Position numbers and translations under genes: made by a program. A DNA stretch of 64,000 bases, taken from NCBI RefSeq assembly GCF_904846035.1, contig NZ_CAJGYT010000001.1, forward strand, positions 2,418,001 through 2,482,000, given 5' to 3'. This document shows, one piece after another, positions 29,442-39,121 of the stretch. The notes beneath the pieces are model-generated. The model was not told the DNA's origin and did not search any database. It saw only the letters and a list, made by a program, of their open reading frames with translations. Origin of the DNA: Psychrobacter aestuarii (GTDB lineage Bacteria; Pseudomonadota; Gammaproteobacteria; Pseudomonadales; Moraxellaceae). How positions within the stretch are numbered: the stretch's first letter is position 1; each line of letters opens with the position of its first letter.

Positions 29442-30182
29442 ATGCAGCTCTTTGACACTCAAGAGACATCACAAAAAACCGACGCACAAAAACAAGCCAT
29501 TCTAGACAACGTACGCTTGCCAGACGACTGGAAGCAGGCACTCGCCGATGAGCTGACCTCGGAGAATATGGACAATCTGCGCAACTTTTTAAAGGACGCG
29601 TATAAGTCCGAACACGCTGTATTCCCACCTGCACATCTGATGTTCAACGCTTTTAACTTGACCCCATTGTCCAAGGTAAAAGTGGTCATTTTGGGTCAAG
29701 ACCCGTATCACGGTGCAGGACAAGCAATGGGTTTGTCATTTTCTGTGCCTAAAGCCATCCCAAAGCCGCCATCACTCAACAACATTCTAAAGGAAATGGC
29801 GGACGATATCGGTACGCAATATCCAAAACATGGCGACTTAACCCATTGGGCGGAGCAGGGCGTACTGCTGCTTAACAGCTCGCTCACTGTACAAGAAGGC
29901 ATGCCGAACAGCCACCAAAACCAAGGCTGGGAAGTGTTTACCGATGCCGTTATTGACGTGATTAATGAGCAGACGGAGCATACGGTATTTATTTTGTGGG
30001 GCAGTAAGGCGCAGAAAAAGGGCAAATATATCGACACAGACAAACATCTGATTTTAACTGCTGTGCACCCGTCACCACTTGCTGCCAATCGTGGCGGCTT
30101 CTTTGGCAGTAAGCCATTTTCAAAGACCAACGACTATTTGCAGCAGCACGGCAAAGCGCCGATTGATTGGCAACTGGTGTAA
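29442..30182 (+). CDS. ung: Uracil-DNA glycosylase
   Basis: Ung removes uracil from DNA to start base-excision repair. The 246-residue protein has all family-1 motifs: water-activating GQDPYHG, the NSSLTV uracil pocket and HPSPLAA with the catalytic His. AAGGT precedes the ATG. tadA starts only 10 bp after its stop, so the two are probably one transcript. Confidence 0.96.
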   Translation: MQLFDTQETSQKTDAQKQAILDNVRLPDDWKQALADELTSENMDNLRNFLKDAYKSEHAVFPPAHLMFNAFNLTPLSKVKVVILGQDPYHGAGQAMGLSFSVPKAIPKPPSLNNILKEMADDIGTQYPKHGDLTHWAEQGVLLLNSSLTVQEGMPNSHQNQGWEVFTDAVIDVINEQTEHTVFILWGSKAQKKGKYIDTDKHLILTAVHPSPLAANRGGFFGSKPFSKTNDYLQQHGKAPIDWQLV

Positions 30183-30191
30183 CTGTCCACT

Positions 30192-30761
30192 ATGAGATAC
30201 TCGCCTTTATATGTGCCGTATTCTTTGGACAGTACTGATTGGTCTACCTTATCATTCTGGACGCTAGATGATGCTCGCTGGATGCAGCAAGCGCTAGAGC
30301 AAGCAAAACTTGGCGCAGGCAAAGAAGAAGTACCCGTAGGCGCGCTGCTGGTGCACGATGGCAAAGTGATTGGTCAGGGCTATAATGCACCAATCAGCCG
30401 CCATGACGCGACGGCGCACGCCGAAATCGTGGCAATCAGAAACGCCTGCCAGAATATACACAACTACCGCCTGCCTGAAAATACCACGCTGTATGTGACG
30501 CTTGAGCCATGTACCATGTGTATGGGTGCGCTGATTCATGCTCGGGTCAAAAGGGTGGTATACGCAACCCAAGAGCCGCGCGCAGGTATGCTGGGCAGTC
30601 AACTAAATCTTGCCAAGCAACCGTTTTATAATCATCGTATCGATGTCCAGCACGGTCTGTATCAAGCAAAAAGTGCCCATCTGTTGCAGTCGTTTTTTCG
30701 CTCTCGTCGTGCCAATAAAAAACGCATGGCAGAAGTAAGAGCGGGCAGCAACGGTGCGTAA
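30192..30761 (+). CDS. tadA: tRNA-specific adenosine deaminase TadA
   Basis: TadA converts A34 to inosine in tRNA-Arg(ACG), allowing wobble decoding. The 189-residue protein shows the zinc motif HAE (in TAHAEIVAIRN) and PCTMC, with the catalytic Glu in HAE. A 25-residue N-terminal extension precedes the deaminase fold, and the end is basic (RSRRANKKR). It follows ung by 10 bp. Confidence 0.93.
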   Translation: MRYSPLYVPYSLDSTDWSTLSFWTLDDARWMQQALEQAKLGAGKEEVPVGALLVHDGKVIGQGYNAPISRHDATAHAEIVAIRNACQNIHNYRLPENTTLYVTLEPCTMCMGALIHARVKRVVYATQEPRAGMLGSQLNLAKQPFYNHRIDVQHGLYQAKSAHLLQSFFRSRRANKKRMAEVRAGSNGA

Positions 30762-30856
30762 ACACAAGCATATAGCACATGATATCCTGTGGCGATACGC
30801 TTAAAGCCTATACAAAAATAGTTCTGGCAAAACTGGTGAAAGGTTGGTTTTTTTGC

Positions 30857-30862
30857 TATAAT
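30857..30862 (+). promoter_or_regulatory. Extended -10 promoter for cmk
   Basis: TGCTATAAT gives a perfect -10 with the TGn extension; the -35 region is poor (TGGTGA at 17 bp). Transcription would begin near 30869, about 80 bases before the cmk GTG. Confidence 0.55.
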
Positions 30863-30949
30863 ATTGCCCTATTTGACCGCGTCTGTGGTTGCTTTTTGTG
30901 CAAGCGATAGACGACAGTCATCAAGCTATTGATAACTATAGGATATCTC

Positions 30950-31678
30950 GTGTCATCAAGCGACCGTACACAGCCAAATACGCCTTACTATCCTGTCATT
31001 TGTATTGACGGGCCAAGTGGCGCAGGCAAGGGGACTGTGGCGTGGCGATTGGCACAAGATTTGGGATATCAGCTGCTTGACTCAGGTGCGCTGTATCGCA
31101 TTGTTGGTCTAAAAGCAAAGCAAGCAGGCTTGCTTGATGATGTAGAAGCGCTTGACGAAGACGCTTTAGAGACTTTGACCAAGGGTTTGGACATTCGCTT
31201 TTCGCCCAGTGAATCTTTGGGACGCGTTGATATTGTTGTTAACGATACATTGATTGGTCAAGAAGTGCGCAATGAAACTGTAGGCGGTTATGCCTCACAA
31301 GTTGCTGTCTTTCCAAAGGTGCGCCAAGCGCTATTGGCACTACAGCAAGACATGGCGACCCGTTCAGGCTTGGTCGCAGATGGGCGCGATATGGGCACCG
31401 TGGTGTTCCCAGCAGCAGATGTCAAAGTGTTTTTGACAGCCAGTGCCGAGGCTCGTGCCGAGCGCCGTGTACTGCAGTTGCAATCATCAGGGCAAATAGC
31501 GGATATGGCGGAGATTTTAACCAATATCCAATCGCGTGACATCCGTGATGAAGAGCGCAGTACTGCGCCCTCAAAAGCAGCGGACGATGCGCTATTATTA
31601 GACAGCTCTGCATTGTCGGCAGATGAGGTCTATGCACAAATAAAAAGCTATTGCCAACAAAAAGGCATTTGCTTTTAG
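30950..31678 (+). CDS. cmk: Cytidylate kinase
   Basis: Cmk phosphorylates CMP and dCMP. The 242-residue protein starts at GTG 30950 with AGGA six bases upstream, which is better than the TTG at 30929. The P-loop GPSGAGKGT, the LDSGALYR CMP site and VADGRDMGTVVFP are all present. cmk followed by rpsA is a classical gammaproteobacterial order. Confidence 0.95.
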   Translation: MSSSDRTQPNTPYYPVICIDGPSGAGKGTVAWRLAQDLGYQLLDSGALYRIVGLKAKQAGLLDDVEALDEDALETLTKGLDIRFSPSESLGRVDIVVNDTLIGQEVRNETVGGYASQVAVFPKVRQALLALQQDMATRSGLVADGRDMGTVVFPAADVKVFLTASAEARAERRVLQLQSSGQIADMAEILTNIQSRDIRDEERSTAPSKAADDALLLDSSALSADEVYAQIKSYCQQKGICF

Positions 31679-31826
31679 TGCATGACCTGTCAGACTAAGC
31701 TTTGGGCTTGGCTTTTTTAAGAAAGCCTATACACTCTGACGACGCAGTGAATAATTTCGTACAGACGCCTGCTATGAATGCGCTTAAGTGATAAGCTTAT
31801 TGATAGCAAACGTTTTTTTTAAATGG

Positions 31827-31901
31827 GATGACAGATACAAAACCAGTATCACATCTGTCATCACCATGAATCTGATCCGTACTGTGCTGGACAGGATACG
31901 G
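31827..31901 (+). promoter_or_regulatory. rpsA leader hairpins, probable S1 autoregulatory region
   Basis: Two stems precede rpsA. The first is a perfect 10-bp repeat, GATGACAGAT (31827-31836) and ATCTGTCATC (31853-31862). The second pairs CCGTACTGT (31877-31885) with ACAG-GA-TACGG (31891-31901). The start lies 19 bases later with only a weak AAGGT site. E. coli rpsA has a folded leader to which S1 binds to repress its own translation; the same role is inferred here. Confidence 0.6.
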
Positions 31902-31920
31902 CTATACAAAGGTAGACATA

Positions 31921-33600
31921 ATGGAATCATTTGCTGAACTATTTGAAGCGAGCATTGAAGAACAGGGTTTAGATATCGAGCGTGGCTCGGTCATCACAGG
32001 TTCTGTTGTAGCCATCGATAGCGATTGGATTACAGTAGATACTGGTCTAAAATCTGAAGGCATCGTCGCTCGTGAAGAGTTTTTAAGCGACGAAGGCGAG
32101 CTTGAAGTAGAAGTTGGCGATAGTGTTGACGTTGTGGTTGAAGCGGTTGATAACGGTATGGGTCAAACCTTACTGTCACGCGAAAAAGCCAAGCGCGTTG
32201 AGACGTGGAATGTCCTTGAAAACATCTACGAAAATGATGAAATCGTTAAAGGTATCATTTCAAGCAAAGTAAAAGGCGGCTTCACTGTAGACGTGGGTTC
32301 AGTACGCGCGTTCCTACCAGGTTCATTGGTTGATGTTCGTCCTATCCGTGACACCACGCATCTAGAAGGTAAAGAGCTAGAATTCAAAGTTATCAAGCTT
32401 GACCAAAAACGTAACAACGTTGTGGTTAGCCGCCGCGCCGTTATGGAAGCTGAAAACTCAGCTGAGCGTGAAGAGCTATTGAACAAGCTTGAAGAAGGCA
32501 TCGAAATCGAAGGTATCGTTAAGAACCTAACCGATTACGGCGCGTTCGTTGACCTAGGTGGCATCGATGGCTTGCTACACATCACTGATATGGCATGGCG
32601 CCGCATCAAGCACCCATCAGAAGTTGTTGAAGTGGGTCAAGACCTTAAAGTTAAAGTACTTAAGTTTGACCGTGAGCGCAACCGCGTAAGCCTAGGTCTA
32701 AAACAGCTAGGTACTGATCCTTGGGATAACGTTGGCGCAACTTACCCAGTTGGCAGCATCGTTAAAGCACGCGTAACCAATCTAACCGATTACGGCTGCT
32801 TTGCAGAAATCTCTGAAGGTATCGAAGGTCTAGTACACGTATCAGAGATGGATCACACCAACAAAAACATCCACCCATCAAAAGTTGTACAAGTGGGCGA
32901 CGATGTTGACGTGATGATTCTTGATATTGACGAAGAGCGTCGTCGTATCAGCCTAGGTATCAAACAGACCCTAGCGAACCCATGGGATGAGTTTGACAAG
33001 AAGCATGAGCGCGGTGACAAAATCACTGGCACCATCAAGTCAATCACTGACTTTGGTATCTTTATCGGTCTAGACGGCGGTATTGATGGCCTAGTGCATC
33101 TATCAGACATCTCTTGGAATGAGTCTGGTGAAGACGCTATCCGCAACTACAACAAAGGCGACACCGTAGAAGCTATGGTATTGTCTGTAGATGCAGAAGC
33201 CAACCGTATCAGCCTAGGTATCAAGCAACTAAGCTCTGATCCTTTCAACGAATACCTAGTTACCAATGACCGCGGTGCGGTAGTAACTGGTAAAGTGAAA
33301 GAAGTAGACGCTAAAGGCGCTGTTATCGAACTTGCTGACGACGTAGAAGGCTACCTACGCGCTTCTGAAATCCAACGTGACCGCGTTGAAGATGCGACCA
33401 AGCATCTGTCTGTTGGTGACGACGTTGAAGCGAAAATCATCAGTGTTGATCGCAAATCACGCAACCTAAGCTTGTCTATCAAAGCAAAAGACGAAGCTGA
33501 AGAGCGTCAAGCGATTAAAGACTTGAGCAGCAACGCACCACAAGCTGCTGAAGCACAGCCAAAAACGATTGGTGATCTTATCAAAGAGCAAATGCAGTAA
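31921..33600 (+). CDS. rpsA: 30S ribosomal protein S1
   Basis: S1 binds mRNA and helps the 30S subunit start translation. The 559-residue protein has six S1/OB repeats, seen as recurring G-x-V/I-x-x-I-T/D-x-G patterns (for example [18 protein letters not shown], then [13 protein letters not shown]), each closing with [12 protein letters not shown] strands. Length matches E. coli (557). The codon choice is extreme (CTA Leu, GGT Gly), as expected for a very highly expressed gene. A UUCG-loop terminator follows. Confidence 0.97.
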   Translation: MESFAELFEASIEEQGLDIERGSVITGSVVAIDSDWITVDTGLKSEGIVAREEFLSDEGELEVEVGDSVDVVVEAVDNGMGQTLLSREKAKRVETWNVLENIYENDEIVKGIISSKVKGGFTVDVGSVRAFLPGSLVDVRPIRDTTHLEGKELEFKVIKLDQKRNNVVVSRRAVMEAENSAEREELLNKLEEGIEIEGIVKNLTDYGAFVDLGGIDGLLHITDMAWRRIKHPSEVVEVGQDLKVKVLKFDRERNRVSLGLKQLGTDPWDNVGATYPVGSIVKARVTNLTDYGCFAEISEGIEGLVHVSEMDHTNKNIHPSKVVQVGDDVDVMILDIDEERRRISLGIKQTLANPWDEFDKKHERGDKITGTIKSITDFGIFIGLDGGIDGLVHLSDISWNESGEDAIRNYNKGDTVEAMVLSVDAEANRISLGIKQLSSDPFNEYLVTNDRGAVVTGKVKEVDAKGAVIELADDVEGYLRASEIQRDRVEDATKHLSVGDDVEAKIISVDRKSRNLSLSIKAKDEAEERQAIKDLSSNAPQAAEAQPKTIGDLIKEQMQ

Positions 33601-33622
33601 GTTTTGCTGAGATAAGATAAAT

Positions 33623-33652
33623 AAAAAAAAGCGACTTCGGTCGCTTTTTTTT
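33623..33652 (+). terminator. UUCG-tetraloop terminator after rpsA
   Basis: GCGAC-TTCG-GTCGC (33631-33644) is flanked by eight A and eight T, giving a stable stem and a long U-run in the mRNA. Confidence 0.92.
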
Positions 33653-34058
33653 ATTGTTTTTGATACCTGATAGCTATTCATAAGCGTAAAATGATAAGCA
33701 GGTCGTATAACACGGCTTAGTACACTTGGTTAACTTATGATTGTAAAGCAGCAGTTATGAATAGTACGACAGCTTATAGTAACCGCTTATGTGACAATAA
33801 GATGATATTCGATTAAGCGTTATATAATGCTTAAAAAAGCGTATAAACGCGAAGTTCTAAAAAATTTCATTTCTATTTATCTCAATTTGAGCTATCATTT
33901 GTCTATTGAGTAACGAAATGTAATGTTGCGCTAAGTATTTGAAGACTTATACATTTTTTATAAAATTAATGTATTTTTATTAAATAATAATGCTTATTTA
34001 TTAACTTTAGATAAACATTATATTGTGGTAACCATCAATTAATAGGATCAGCGTAATA
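33653..34058. other. AT-rich region upstream of ihfB
   Basis: About 400 bp of AT-rich DNA, with the strongest A/T runs at 33940-34040. Several -10-like motifs occur and I cannot choose one. No gene is supported. The richness in A-tracts suggests a bendable promoter; IHF autoregulation is known in E. coli, but I see no clear IHF consensus. Confidence 0.5.
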
Positions 34059-34367
34059 ATGCAACAAGCGATTAACAAATCTGATTTTATCAGCAGTTTG
34101 AGTGCCAATTGTGAACACATCAACGATACCGTGGTTGATGATGCGGTGCGCGAAATTATCAATTTGATGATTGATACACTTGCCAGTGATGGTCGAGTCG
34201 AGGTACGCGGGTTCGGCAGTTTTTGTCTGCATCACCGCCGTGCACGTTTGGGACGCAATCCGAAAACGGGTGAAAGCGTGCCTGTACCTGCCAAAGCGAT
34301 TCCCCATTTTAAACCTGGCAAAGCCTTACGTGAGGCGGTCAACGCACAAGCTGGGTTACAATCCTAA
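34059..34367 (+). CDS. ihfB: Integration host factor beta subunit
   Basis: IHF-beta pairs with IHF-alpha to bend DNA sharply at specific sites in recombination, replication and transcription. The 102-residue protein has the DNABII fold with VEVRGFGSFCLHHRRARLGR, then NPKTGESVPVPAKAIPHFKP including the intercalating Pro region. Its place directly after rpsA is typical of ihfB and separates it from HU and IHF-alpha. Confidence 0.93.
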   Translation: MQQAINKSDFISSLSANCEHINDTVVDDAVREIINLMIDTLASDGRVEVRGFGSFCLHHRRARLGRNPKTGESVPVPAKAIPHFKPGKALREAVNAQAGLQS

Positions 34368-34425
34368 GTGGATTATATCCACGATTGGTTTATCATTTCT
34401 ATAAACCATTGAGGATATAATAACT

Positions 34426-34797
34426 ATGCGTGCCTTACTCTTTATTTTTCTATTCTTATGCTTTGCCTATGCGCTTGGCTTGGTATTGACCAACAATACA
34501 GAAGTTGGGGTGAACCTATTATTTTTGCAAGCACCTGCGATGAACTTGGGGCTGCTGTTGATTCTGTGTCTGATATTGGGCATTGTCATCGGCATACTTT
34601 TAGCATTGCTGTTGTTCCGTGTGCTTCAAAACAAATGGGAAGTCGCCCGTCTGCAAAAACTCAATACCAGTCTACAAACGCAGCTAGAGCAGGCGCATGA
34701 GACCTTAGATCGCCAAGCCCAAGCGGCGCAATTGGCGCAAGAAGGACATACCGACATCACCCCCGAACCAGTTTTGACCAAAGAAAAACGTCTGTAG
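34426..34797 (+). CDS. lapA: LapA-family membrane protein (DUF1049)
   Basis: This 123-residue inner-membrane protein has two hydrophobic helices (residues 1-20 and about 38-65) and a C-terminal coiled coil in the cytoplasm, as in LapA. In E. coli LapA lies with LapB in lipopolysaccharide assembly control. Here lapB is missing between lapA and pyrF. GAGGA precedes the ATG and ihfB ends 58 bp upstream, so ihfB-lapA-pyrF is probably one operon. Confidence 0.85.
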   Translation: MRALLFIFLFLCFAYALGLVLTNNTEVGVNLLFLQAPAMNLGLLLILCLILGIVIGILLALLLFRVLQNKWEVARLQKLNTSLQTQLEQAHETLDRQAQAAQLAQEGHTDITPEPVLTKEKRL

Positions 34798-34847
34798 ATT
34801 ATGCGTCAACAGAAATAAGTCAGAGCTGCACCCGTTATGAGGACATT

Positions 34848-35558
34848 ATGAGCACCACAACTGTAACATCACCCATCATCGTCGCGCTGGACAATACCAC
34901 TTATAATGACGCGCTGCGATTGGCGGACACGCTAGACCCTGCATTATGCCGCTTGAAAGTGGGTAAAGAGATGTTTACGCGCTGTGGTCCTCAAATTGTC
35001 AAAGAGCTGCACAGTCGTGGTTTTGAGGTATTTTTGGACTTAAAATTCCACGATATTCCCAACACAACCGCGCAGGCGGTATTGGCAGCAGCCGAGCTTG
35101 GGGTATGGATGGTCAACGTACATGCTACTGCTGGTGAGCAGGCAATGTCTCTTGCTAAGCAGCGTCTTGTCGATGGTGGCTATGATACGCTGCTGATTGC
35201 GGTGACGGTATTGACCTCGATGGGTGCAGACACTTTGCCCAGTATTGGTGTGCAGGGTACACTTGATGAGCATGTGCAGCGTTTGGCGTTGCTTACCAAG
35301 CAATCTGGATTAGATGGTGTGGTGTGCTCCGCCAAAGAAGCCAAGGCGCTTAAAACCTTGTGTGGTCAAGACTTTAAGCTTATCACGCCCGGTATCCGTT
35401 TGCCTGAAGACAGCAGCGATGACCAAAAGCGTATCTGTACCCCAGCCGATGCAATGCACGATGGCTCAGATTACCTAGTGATTGGTCGCTCGATTACCAC
35501 GGCTGCCGACCCAGCGGCAAAACTACAGACCATTTTGGCGACATTAGATGGTCAGTAA
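34848..35558 (+). CDS. pyrF: Orotidine 5'-phosphate decarboxylase
   Basis: PyrF makes UMP from OMP, the last step of pyrimidine synthesis. The 236-residue TIM barrel shows IIVALDN, the catalytic Lys/Asp array in [12 protein letters not shown], and [10 protein letters not shown] with YLVIGRSIT near the end. It closes the ihfB-lapA-pyrF run and is followed by a terminator. Confidence 0.96.
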   Translation: MSTTTVTSPIIVALDNTTYNDALRLADTLDPALCRLKVGKEMFTRCGPQIVKELHSRGFEVFLDLKFHDIPNTTAQAVLAAAELGVWMVNVHATAGEQAMSLAKQRLVDGGYDTLLIAVTVLTSMGADTLPSIGVQGTLDEHVQRLALLTKQSGLDGVVCSAKEAKALKTLCGQDFKLITPGIRLPEDSSDDQKRICTPADAMHDGSDYLVIGRSITTAADPAAKLQTILATLDGQ

Positions 35559-35598
35559 GTGATAGCGGTGACGTAATTAAAATTCTGCTGTATTGATT

Positions 35599-35626
35599 AA
35601 AAGACAACCCGCGTGTTGTCTTTTTT
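35599..35626 (+). terminator. Intrinsic terminator after pyrF
   Basis: AAAAGACAAC / GTTGTCTTTT pair across a six-base loop, followed by T. Confidence 0.85.
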
Positions 35627-35705
35627 ATGGCCTGCGCTTTTGTACTGGACAATAGATGCTACACTAACGAATGACCATAACCGCCGTCAGCCAGAAGATT
35701 GAACG

Positions 35706-36503
35706 ATGATGAAAATACAAGTATTAAGTGATTTGCATATTGACAGTTATGCCAAGCAGTCTCGTCCACTAGGACAGATTCCAAAGACCGATGCCGATGT
35801 GATATTGGTCGCAGGGGATACGGCCAATGGCGATACGGGCATGCTATGGCTACAAGAGCAGGCCGCGACACTTGGCAAGCCGATTGTTACGATTGCGGGC
35901 AATCATGAATATTTTGGCGAAGACATTCGGCAGTTTGATGCGCTACTTGGGCGCTGGGACAACTATCACGCTGATATGCAGCAAGGACTACGGGTGCTGC
36001 AATGCCAGCATGTGGATATCGGTGACGTGCGTATCCTAGGCTGCACGTTGTGGACCGACTATCAATACCAAGTCACTGAGGAGACGATGTTTCATGCCCA
36101 GCAGTTTATGCGCGATTACAAACAAATCTATGTCGGCGATACACTGTTTTCACCTGAGTATTCTGTAGCGCTGCACCAACAGCAGCGCTTGTGGCTACAA
36201 AACGCCTTGATAGAAGCAAAAGCCTTGAACAAAAAAGTGGTGGTCATGACCCATCACAGCATCAGTCCATTATCAGTATCAGAAAAATACGCTGAACTGC
36301 CGAGCAATGCTGCGTTTGTCAGTGATTTGTCTGAATGGATGTATGAGCCCTGGGCACCGAGTTTGTGGGTGCATGGGCATACGCATGAGGCGTTTGACTA
36401 TCAGCTGCATCGTACGCGGGTGGTGGTCAATCCGCGCGCCTACCCAAAAGAGACCAGCAGTACCGACCTTGATTTTGCATGGCATAAAGTGGTCGAGGTA
36501 TAA
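35706..36503 (+). CDS. Calcineurin-like metallophosphoesterase
   Basis: The 265-residue protein (264 if the second ATG is used) carries the whole metallophosphoesterase metal-site set: SDLHID, VAGDTAN, GNHEY, MTHHS and GHTHEAFD. Such enzymes hydrolyse phosphomonoesters or phosphodiesters using two metals; the substrate cannot be read from sequence. No signal peptide, so it should be cytosolic. It stands alone between two terminator-bounded units. Confidence 0.88.
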   Translation: MMKIQVLSDLHIDSYAKQSRPLGQIPKTDADVILVAGDTANGDTGMLWLQEQAATLGKPIVTIAGNHEYFGEDIRQFDALLGRWDNYHADMQQGLRVLQCQHVDIGDVRILGCTLWTDYQYQVTEETMFHAQQFMRDYKQIYVGDTLFSPEYSVALHQQQRLWLQNALIEAKALNKKVVVMTHHSISPLSVSEKYAELPSNAAFVSDLSEWMYEPWAPSLWVHGHTHEAFDYQLHRTRVVVNPRAYPKETSSTDLDFAWHKVVEV

Positions 36504-36660
36504 AAGTTAATAGCCATAATAATACCTAAGCCAAGCATCAGCAAAGCCACGAACTGTGAACCATATCGACAACAATCGACCATTCACGCCATCTATAAAA
36601 TCTGTTAGGCTACTAAAACGTGGTTTTTACCCTATTTGCTGGCCTGCCTTTGAGAGAATG

Positions 36661-37482
36661 ATGACAGAGATACCGAACACGCCTGCGCCTGCCCATTTGC
36701 CTGAGAGCATGATCGCATCGGTGAAACTGCTGCCACAAAACGAGCGTCTGATTTTATTCACCAGACACTCTTTACGTGAGCGCTCAGACGGGCAAGGGTT
36801 CGCCAGTGAGCAGTTGCCTTTGACCCCCAAAGGACGAGTACTGGCAAAGTCGTGGGGGCGCTGGCTGGCAACCCATTTGCCGTATTCGCTCGATGTGGAC
36901 AGTATCTCAAGTCCCATCACGCGCTGTATCGATACCGCGCAGCTGATGCAAGAAGGGGCGGGGCTACGTCGCTCGGTCACGCATCAGTCGCTATTGGTCG
37001 AGCCTGGAAGCTTGGTCACTGAGCCGCGGGTCGCGGGTAAGATATTCAAGGAAATCGGCGTACTGAACTTTATCAATCGTTTTTTGCAAAACAATTTAGA
37101 GGGCACAAAAAACGCTTATCAAGGCGGGCTCGATATCCTGTCTTTGTTTTATCAGCATCAGCCGCAGCACGGGCATCTGATGCTGGCAGTCAGCCATGAT
37201 ACGTTGATATCGGCTTTTTTGGCGGTGATGTTCGAGGTCAATGAGATTGATTGGAACGATTGGCCTAAGATGATGGAAGGGGTGTTTTTGTGGTTTGATG
37301 ACCAGCCTTTTGATAAGGCAGAAGCGCACTTTGTCTGGCGCGGCGCGGTCTATACCCGCCCTGTACGGACGCTGCTGGCGCACTATATGGCAGCAGGCTT
37401 TCATCCCGATGAGCTGCTGTTGCCGCCTGACGTGTCATGGGGAGAGGACAGCGCAAGTATCACGCGTCTGTTCGACTCATAA
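36661..37482 (+). CDS. Histidine phosphatase-superfamily protein
   Basis: From the ATG at 36661 (GAGAG just upstream) the protein has 273 residues; ATG 36658 and a GTG at 36556 are also in frame. The phospho-accepting motif is FTRHSLRER (RHS in place of the common RHG), and the second His is in VSHDTLISAF, which fits the phosphoglycerate-mutase-like fold. The spacing and Arg positions agree with the superfamily, but the substrate is unknown. It may be transcribed with the metallophosphoesterase 157 bp upstream. Confidence 0.8.
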   Translation: MTEIPNTPAPAHLPESMIASVKLLPQNERLILFTRHSLRERSDGQGFASEQLPLTPKGRVLAKSWGRWLATHLPYSLDVDSISSPITRCIDTAQLMQEGAGLRRSVTHQSLLVEPGSLVTEPRVAGKIFKEIGVLNFINRFLQNNLEGTKNAYQGGLDILSLFYQHQPQHGHLMLAVSHDTLISAFLAVMFEVNEIDWNDWPKMMEGVFLWFDDQPFDKAEAHFVWRGAVYTRPVRTLLAHYMAAGFHPDELLLPPDVSWGEDSASITRLFDS

Positions 37483-37576
37483 GAGCGACCATAACTGTTA
37501 ATGTGCTATAGACCGCTGTTATTTTAAAAAGTAGTAGGTATAACGGGCAACAAGTATCAAGACAGATTTTAGGCAT

Positions 37577-37607
37577 AAAAAAACCTTGCTGACTGAGCAA
37601 GGTTTTT
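37577..37607 (-). terminator. Terminator downstream of rpsT (also faces 36661 gene)
   Basis: AAAAACCTTGCT / AGCAAGGTTTTT with a five-base loop lies between two converging genes. On the minus strand it is followed by seven U, making it the rpsT terminator, and it can act the other way as well. Confidence 0.85.
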
Positions 37608-37681
37608 GCGGTATGGACTGTATGCGCTACACTTAGGGTATGCAAACAGCCCATGCCTTGAGTTGTTTAAACAACAATCAA

Positions 37682-37948
37682 TTAAGCTTGTAGGCCTTTG
37701 ATTGCTTTGTTCAAACGGCTCTTGCGACGAGCGGCTTTATTTTTATGAATAATGCCTTTGTCCGCCATACGGTCAATAACAGGTACTGCTTTGTTGTAAG
37801 CTTCAGTCGCAGCAGCGTAGTCTTTTGACGCGATAGCCGCATCAACACGCTTTAGGTAAGTACGAACCATTGAGCGCTGTGATGCAGTGTGCTGGCGACG
37901 TTTGGTGTTTTGACGGGCGCGTTTACGAGCTTGTGCAGAGTTAGCCAC
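37682..37948 (-). CDS. rpsT: 30S ribosomal protein S20
   Basis: S20 binds 16S rRNA in the 30S body. The 88-residue basic protein starts with GTG at 37948, preceded by a strong AAGGAG site. The sequence ANSAQARKRARQNTKRRQHT and the closing AARRKSRLNKAI are characteristic. A GTG or UUG start is a known way to limit S20 synthesis. Confidence 0.96.
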   Translation of the reverse strand: MANSAQARKRARQNTKRRQHTASQRSMVRTYLKRVDAAIASKDYAAATEAYNKAVPVIDRMADKGIIHKNKAARRKSRLNKAIKGLQA

Positions 37949-38347
37949 GCGTATCTCCTTTATAAAAGACAGATAAAAATATGAATATTGATTGCAGTTA
38001 TCAGACTTACAATCACCGGTGACGAGCAGCCGTCTCGTCTAGCATTATGCCGATGGAGGTCATCGTAAGTGTCAAGGTGGCTTGGAATATATGAAACCAC
38101 CGCAACGTATAAAGCTGGCTATCTTAGCAAATTATTAGCACAAGGACAATATCTTTACCCACACTTCACCAAAGAAGTGCGCGATAGCTGCTGTTTTGGC
38201 GCAAAAAAGTCGCTATAACGTGGCTTTGATAAACTCTCTTACAATAAATGATAGATAATCGCATCCGTTATAGGGTAACTTAGGTCAAAGATTACGTTAT
38301 GATACCCGCGCAAAGACAACACCAATAATGATAAAAGTGGATAAGGT
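37949..38347. other. Divergent promoter region of rpsT and the 38348 gene
   Basis: This 399-bp region holds the rpsT promoter (see separate entry), a hairpin GACGAG / CTCGTC at 38021-38039 in the rpsT leader, and TATGAT at 38298-38303 as a possible -10 for the plus-strand gene without a good -35. No gene is supported. Confidence 0.55.
38121..38149 (-). promoter_or_regulatory. rpsT promoter
   Basis: On the minus strand TTGTCC (38149-38144) and TAAGAT (38126-38121) are 17 bp apart. The transcript would start near 38114, giving a leader of about 165 bases. Confidence 0.55.
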
Positions 38348-39049
38348 ATGCAGCAAAAAGCCATTGTGATTGGCGCAACAGGATTGGTGGGACAGCATTT
38401 GATTAAACAAATCAGTGAGCTGTATGACACCTTGATTGTGATTGCCAGACGCCCGCCTCGTTATATGAATTCGCGTATGCGTTTTTATCAGCTCCAAGAT
38501 TTTGACAATTTATCAGAAATCTTTGGTAGCGTGGGTGTAGACAAGAGTACTGATGCGTTCAGCTGCCTTGGTACGACCAAAAAACAAGCGGGCAGTGATG
38601 AAGCCTTTCGCAAAGTCGACCACGAGTACAATGTGCGGTTTGCGACCTTGTGCCGTGAGCGCGGGGTACGGCATTTCTTTTTGTTGTCAGCGGTCAATGC
38701 CGACAGCGACAGCCGCTTTTTTTATAACCGCGTCAAAGCGCAAACCGAGCAGGCGATTGCCGCGCTAAAGTTTCCGCAGTTGGTTGTCTTTCGCCCCTCA
38801 TTACTCCTTGGTAAGCACAAAGGTCGTCCGATTGAAAGCATCAGCCAAAAGGCGTTTCAGCTGATATCGCCGCTGTTGTCTGAGTCTTTACCGCTACACC
38901 CCATCTCTGCCAAGCGCGTGGCTATTGCGATGGCTATGAGCGCGCACGATGTCTATGAGCGCAGCAAGTACCGCGAGCCAAGCGGCTACAGCCACATTCA
39001 GTATGTGGAAAACAAACAGATGCTGGCCATGACGCGGGTCAAACCGTAA
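38348..39049 (+). CDS. NAD(P)-binding atypical SDR-family protein
   Basis: The 233-residue protein begins with a Rossmann glycine motif, IVIGATGLVGQHLI, and shows LLSAVNADSDSRFFYNRVKA, where Tyr/Lys-like positions match the atypical short-chain dehydrogenase group that includes TIP30/HTATIP2. The substrate is unknown. It is followed by rraA after 72 bp. AAGG lies unusually close to the ATG. Confidence 0.8.
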   Translation: MQQKAIVIGATGLVGQHLIKQISELYDTLIVIARRPPRYMNSRMRFYQLQDFDNLSEIFGSVGVDKSTDAFSCLGTTKKQAGSDEAFRKVDHEYNVRFATLCRERGVRHFFLLSAVNADSDSRFFYNRVKAQTEQAIAALKFPQLVVFRPSLLLGKHKGRPIESISQKAFQLISPLLSESLPLHPISAKRVAIAMAMSAHDVYERSKYREPSGYSHIQYVENKQMLAMTRVKP

Positions 39050-39121
39050 TTGCAATAAACGGCGTGCTGTAAAAGGCACAATATATGCCAACAAGGATGA
39101 TGCATTCGCAAGGAGCTTGCT

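Noticed and set aside
33653..34058. tRNA or rRNA gene in the AT-rich gap before ihfB
   Set aside because: No cloverleaf-like sequence or CCA end was visible; the region is too AT-rich.
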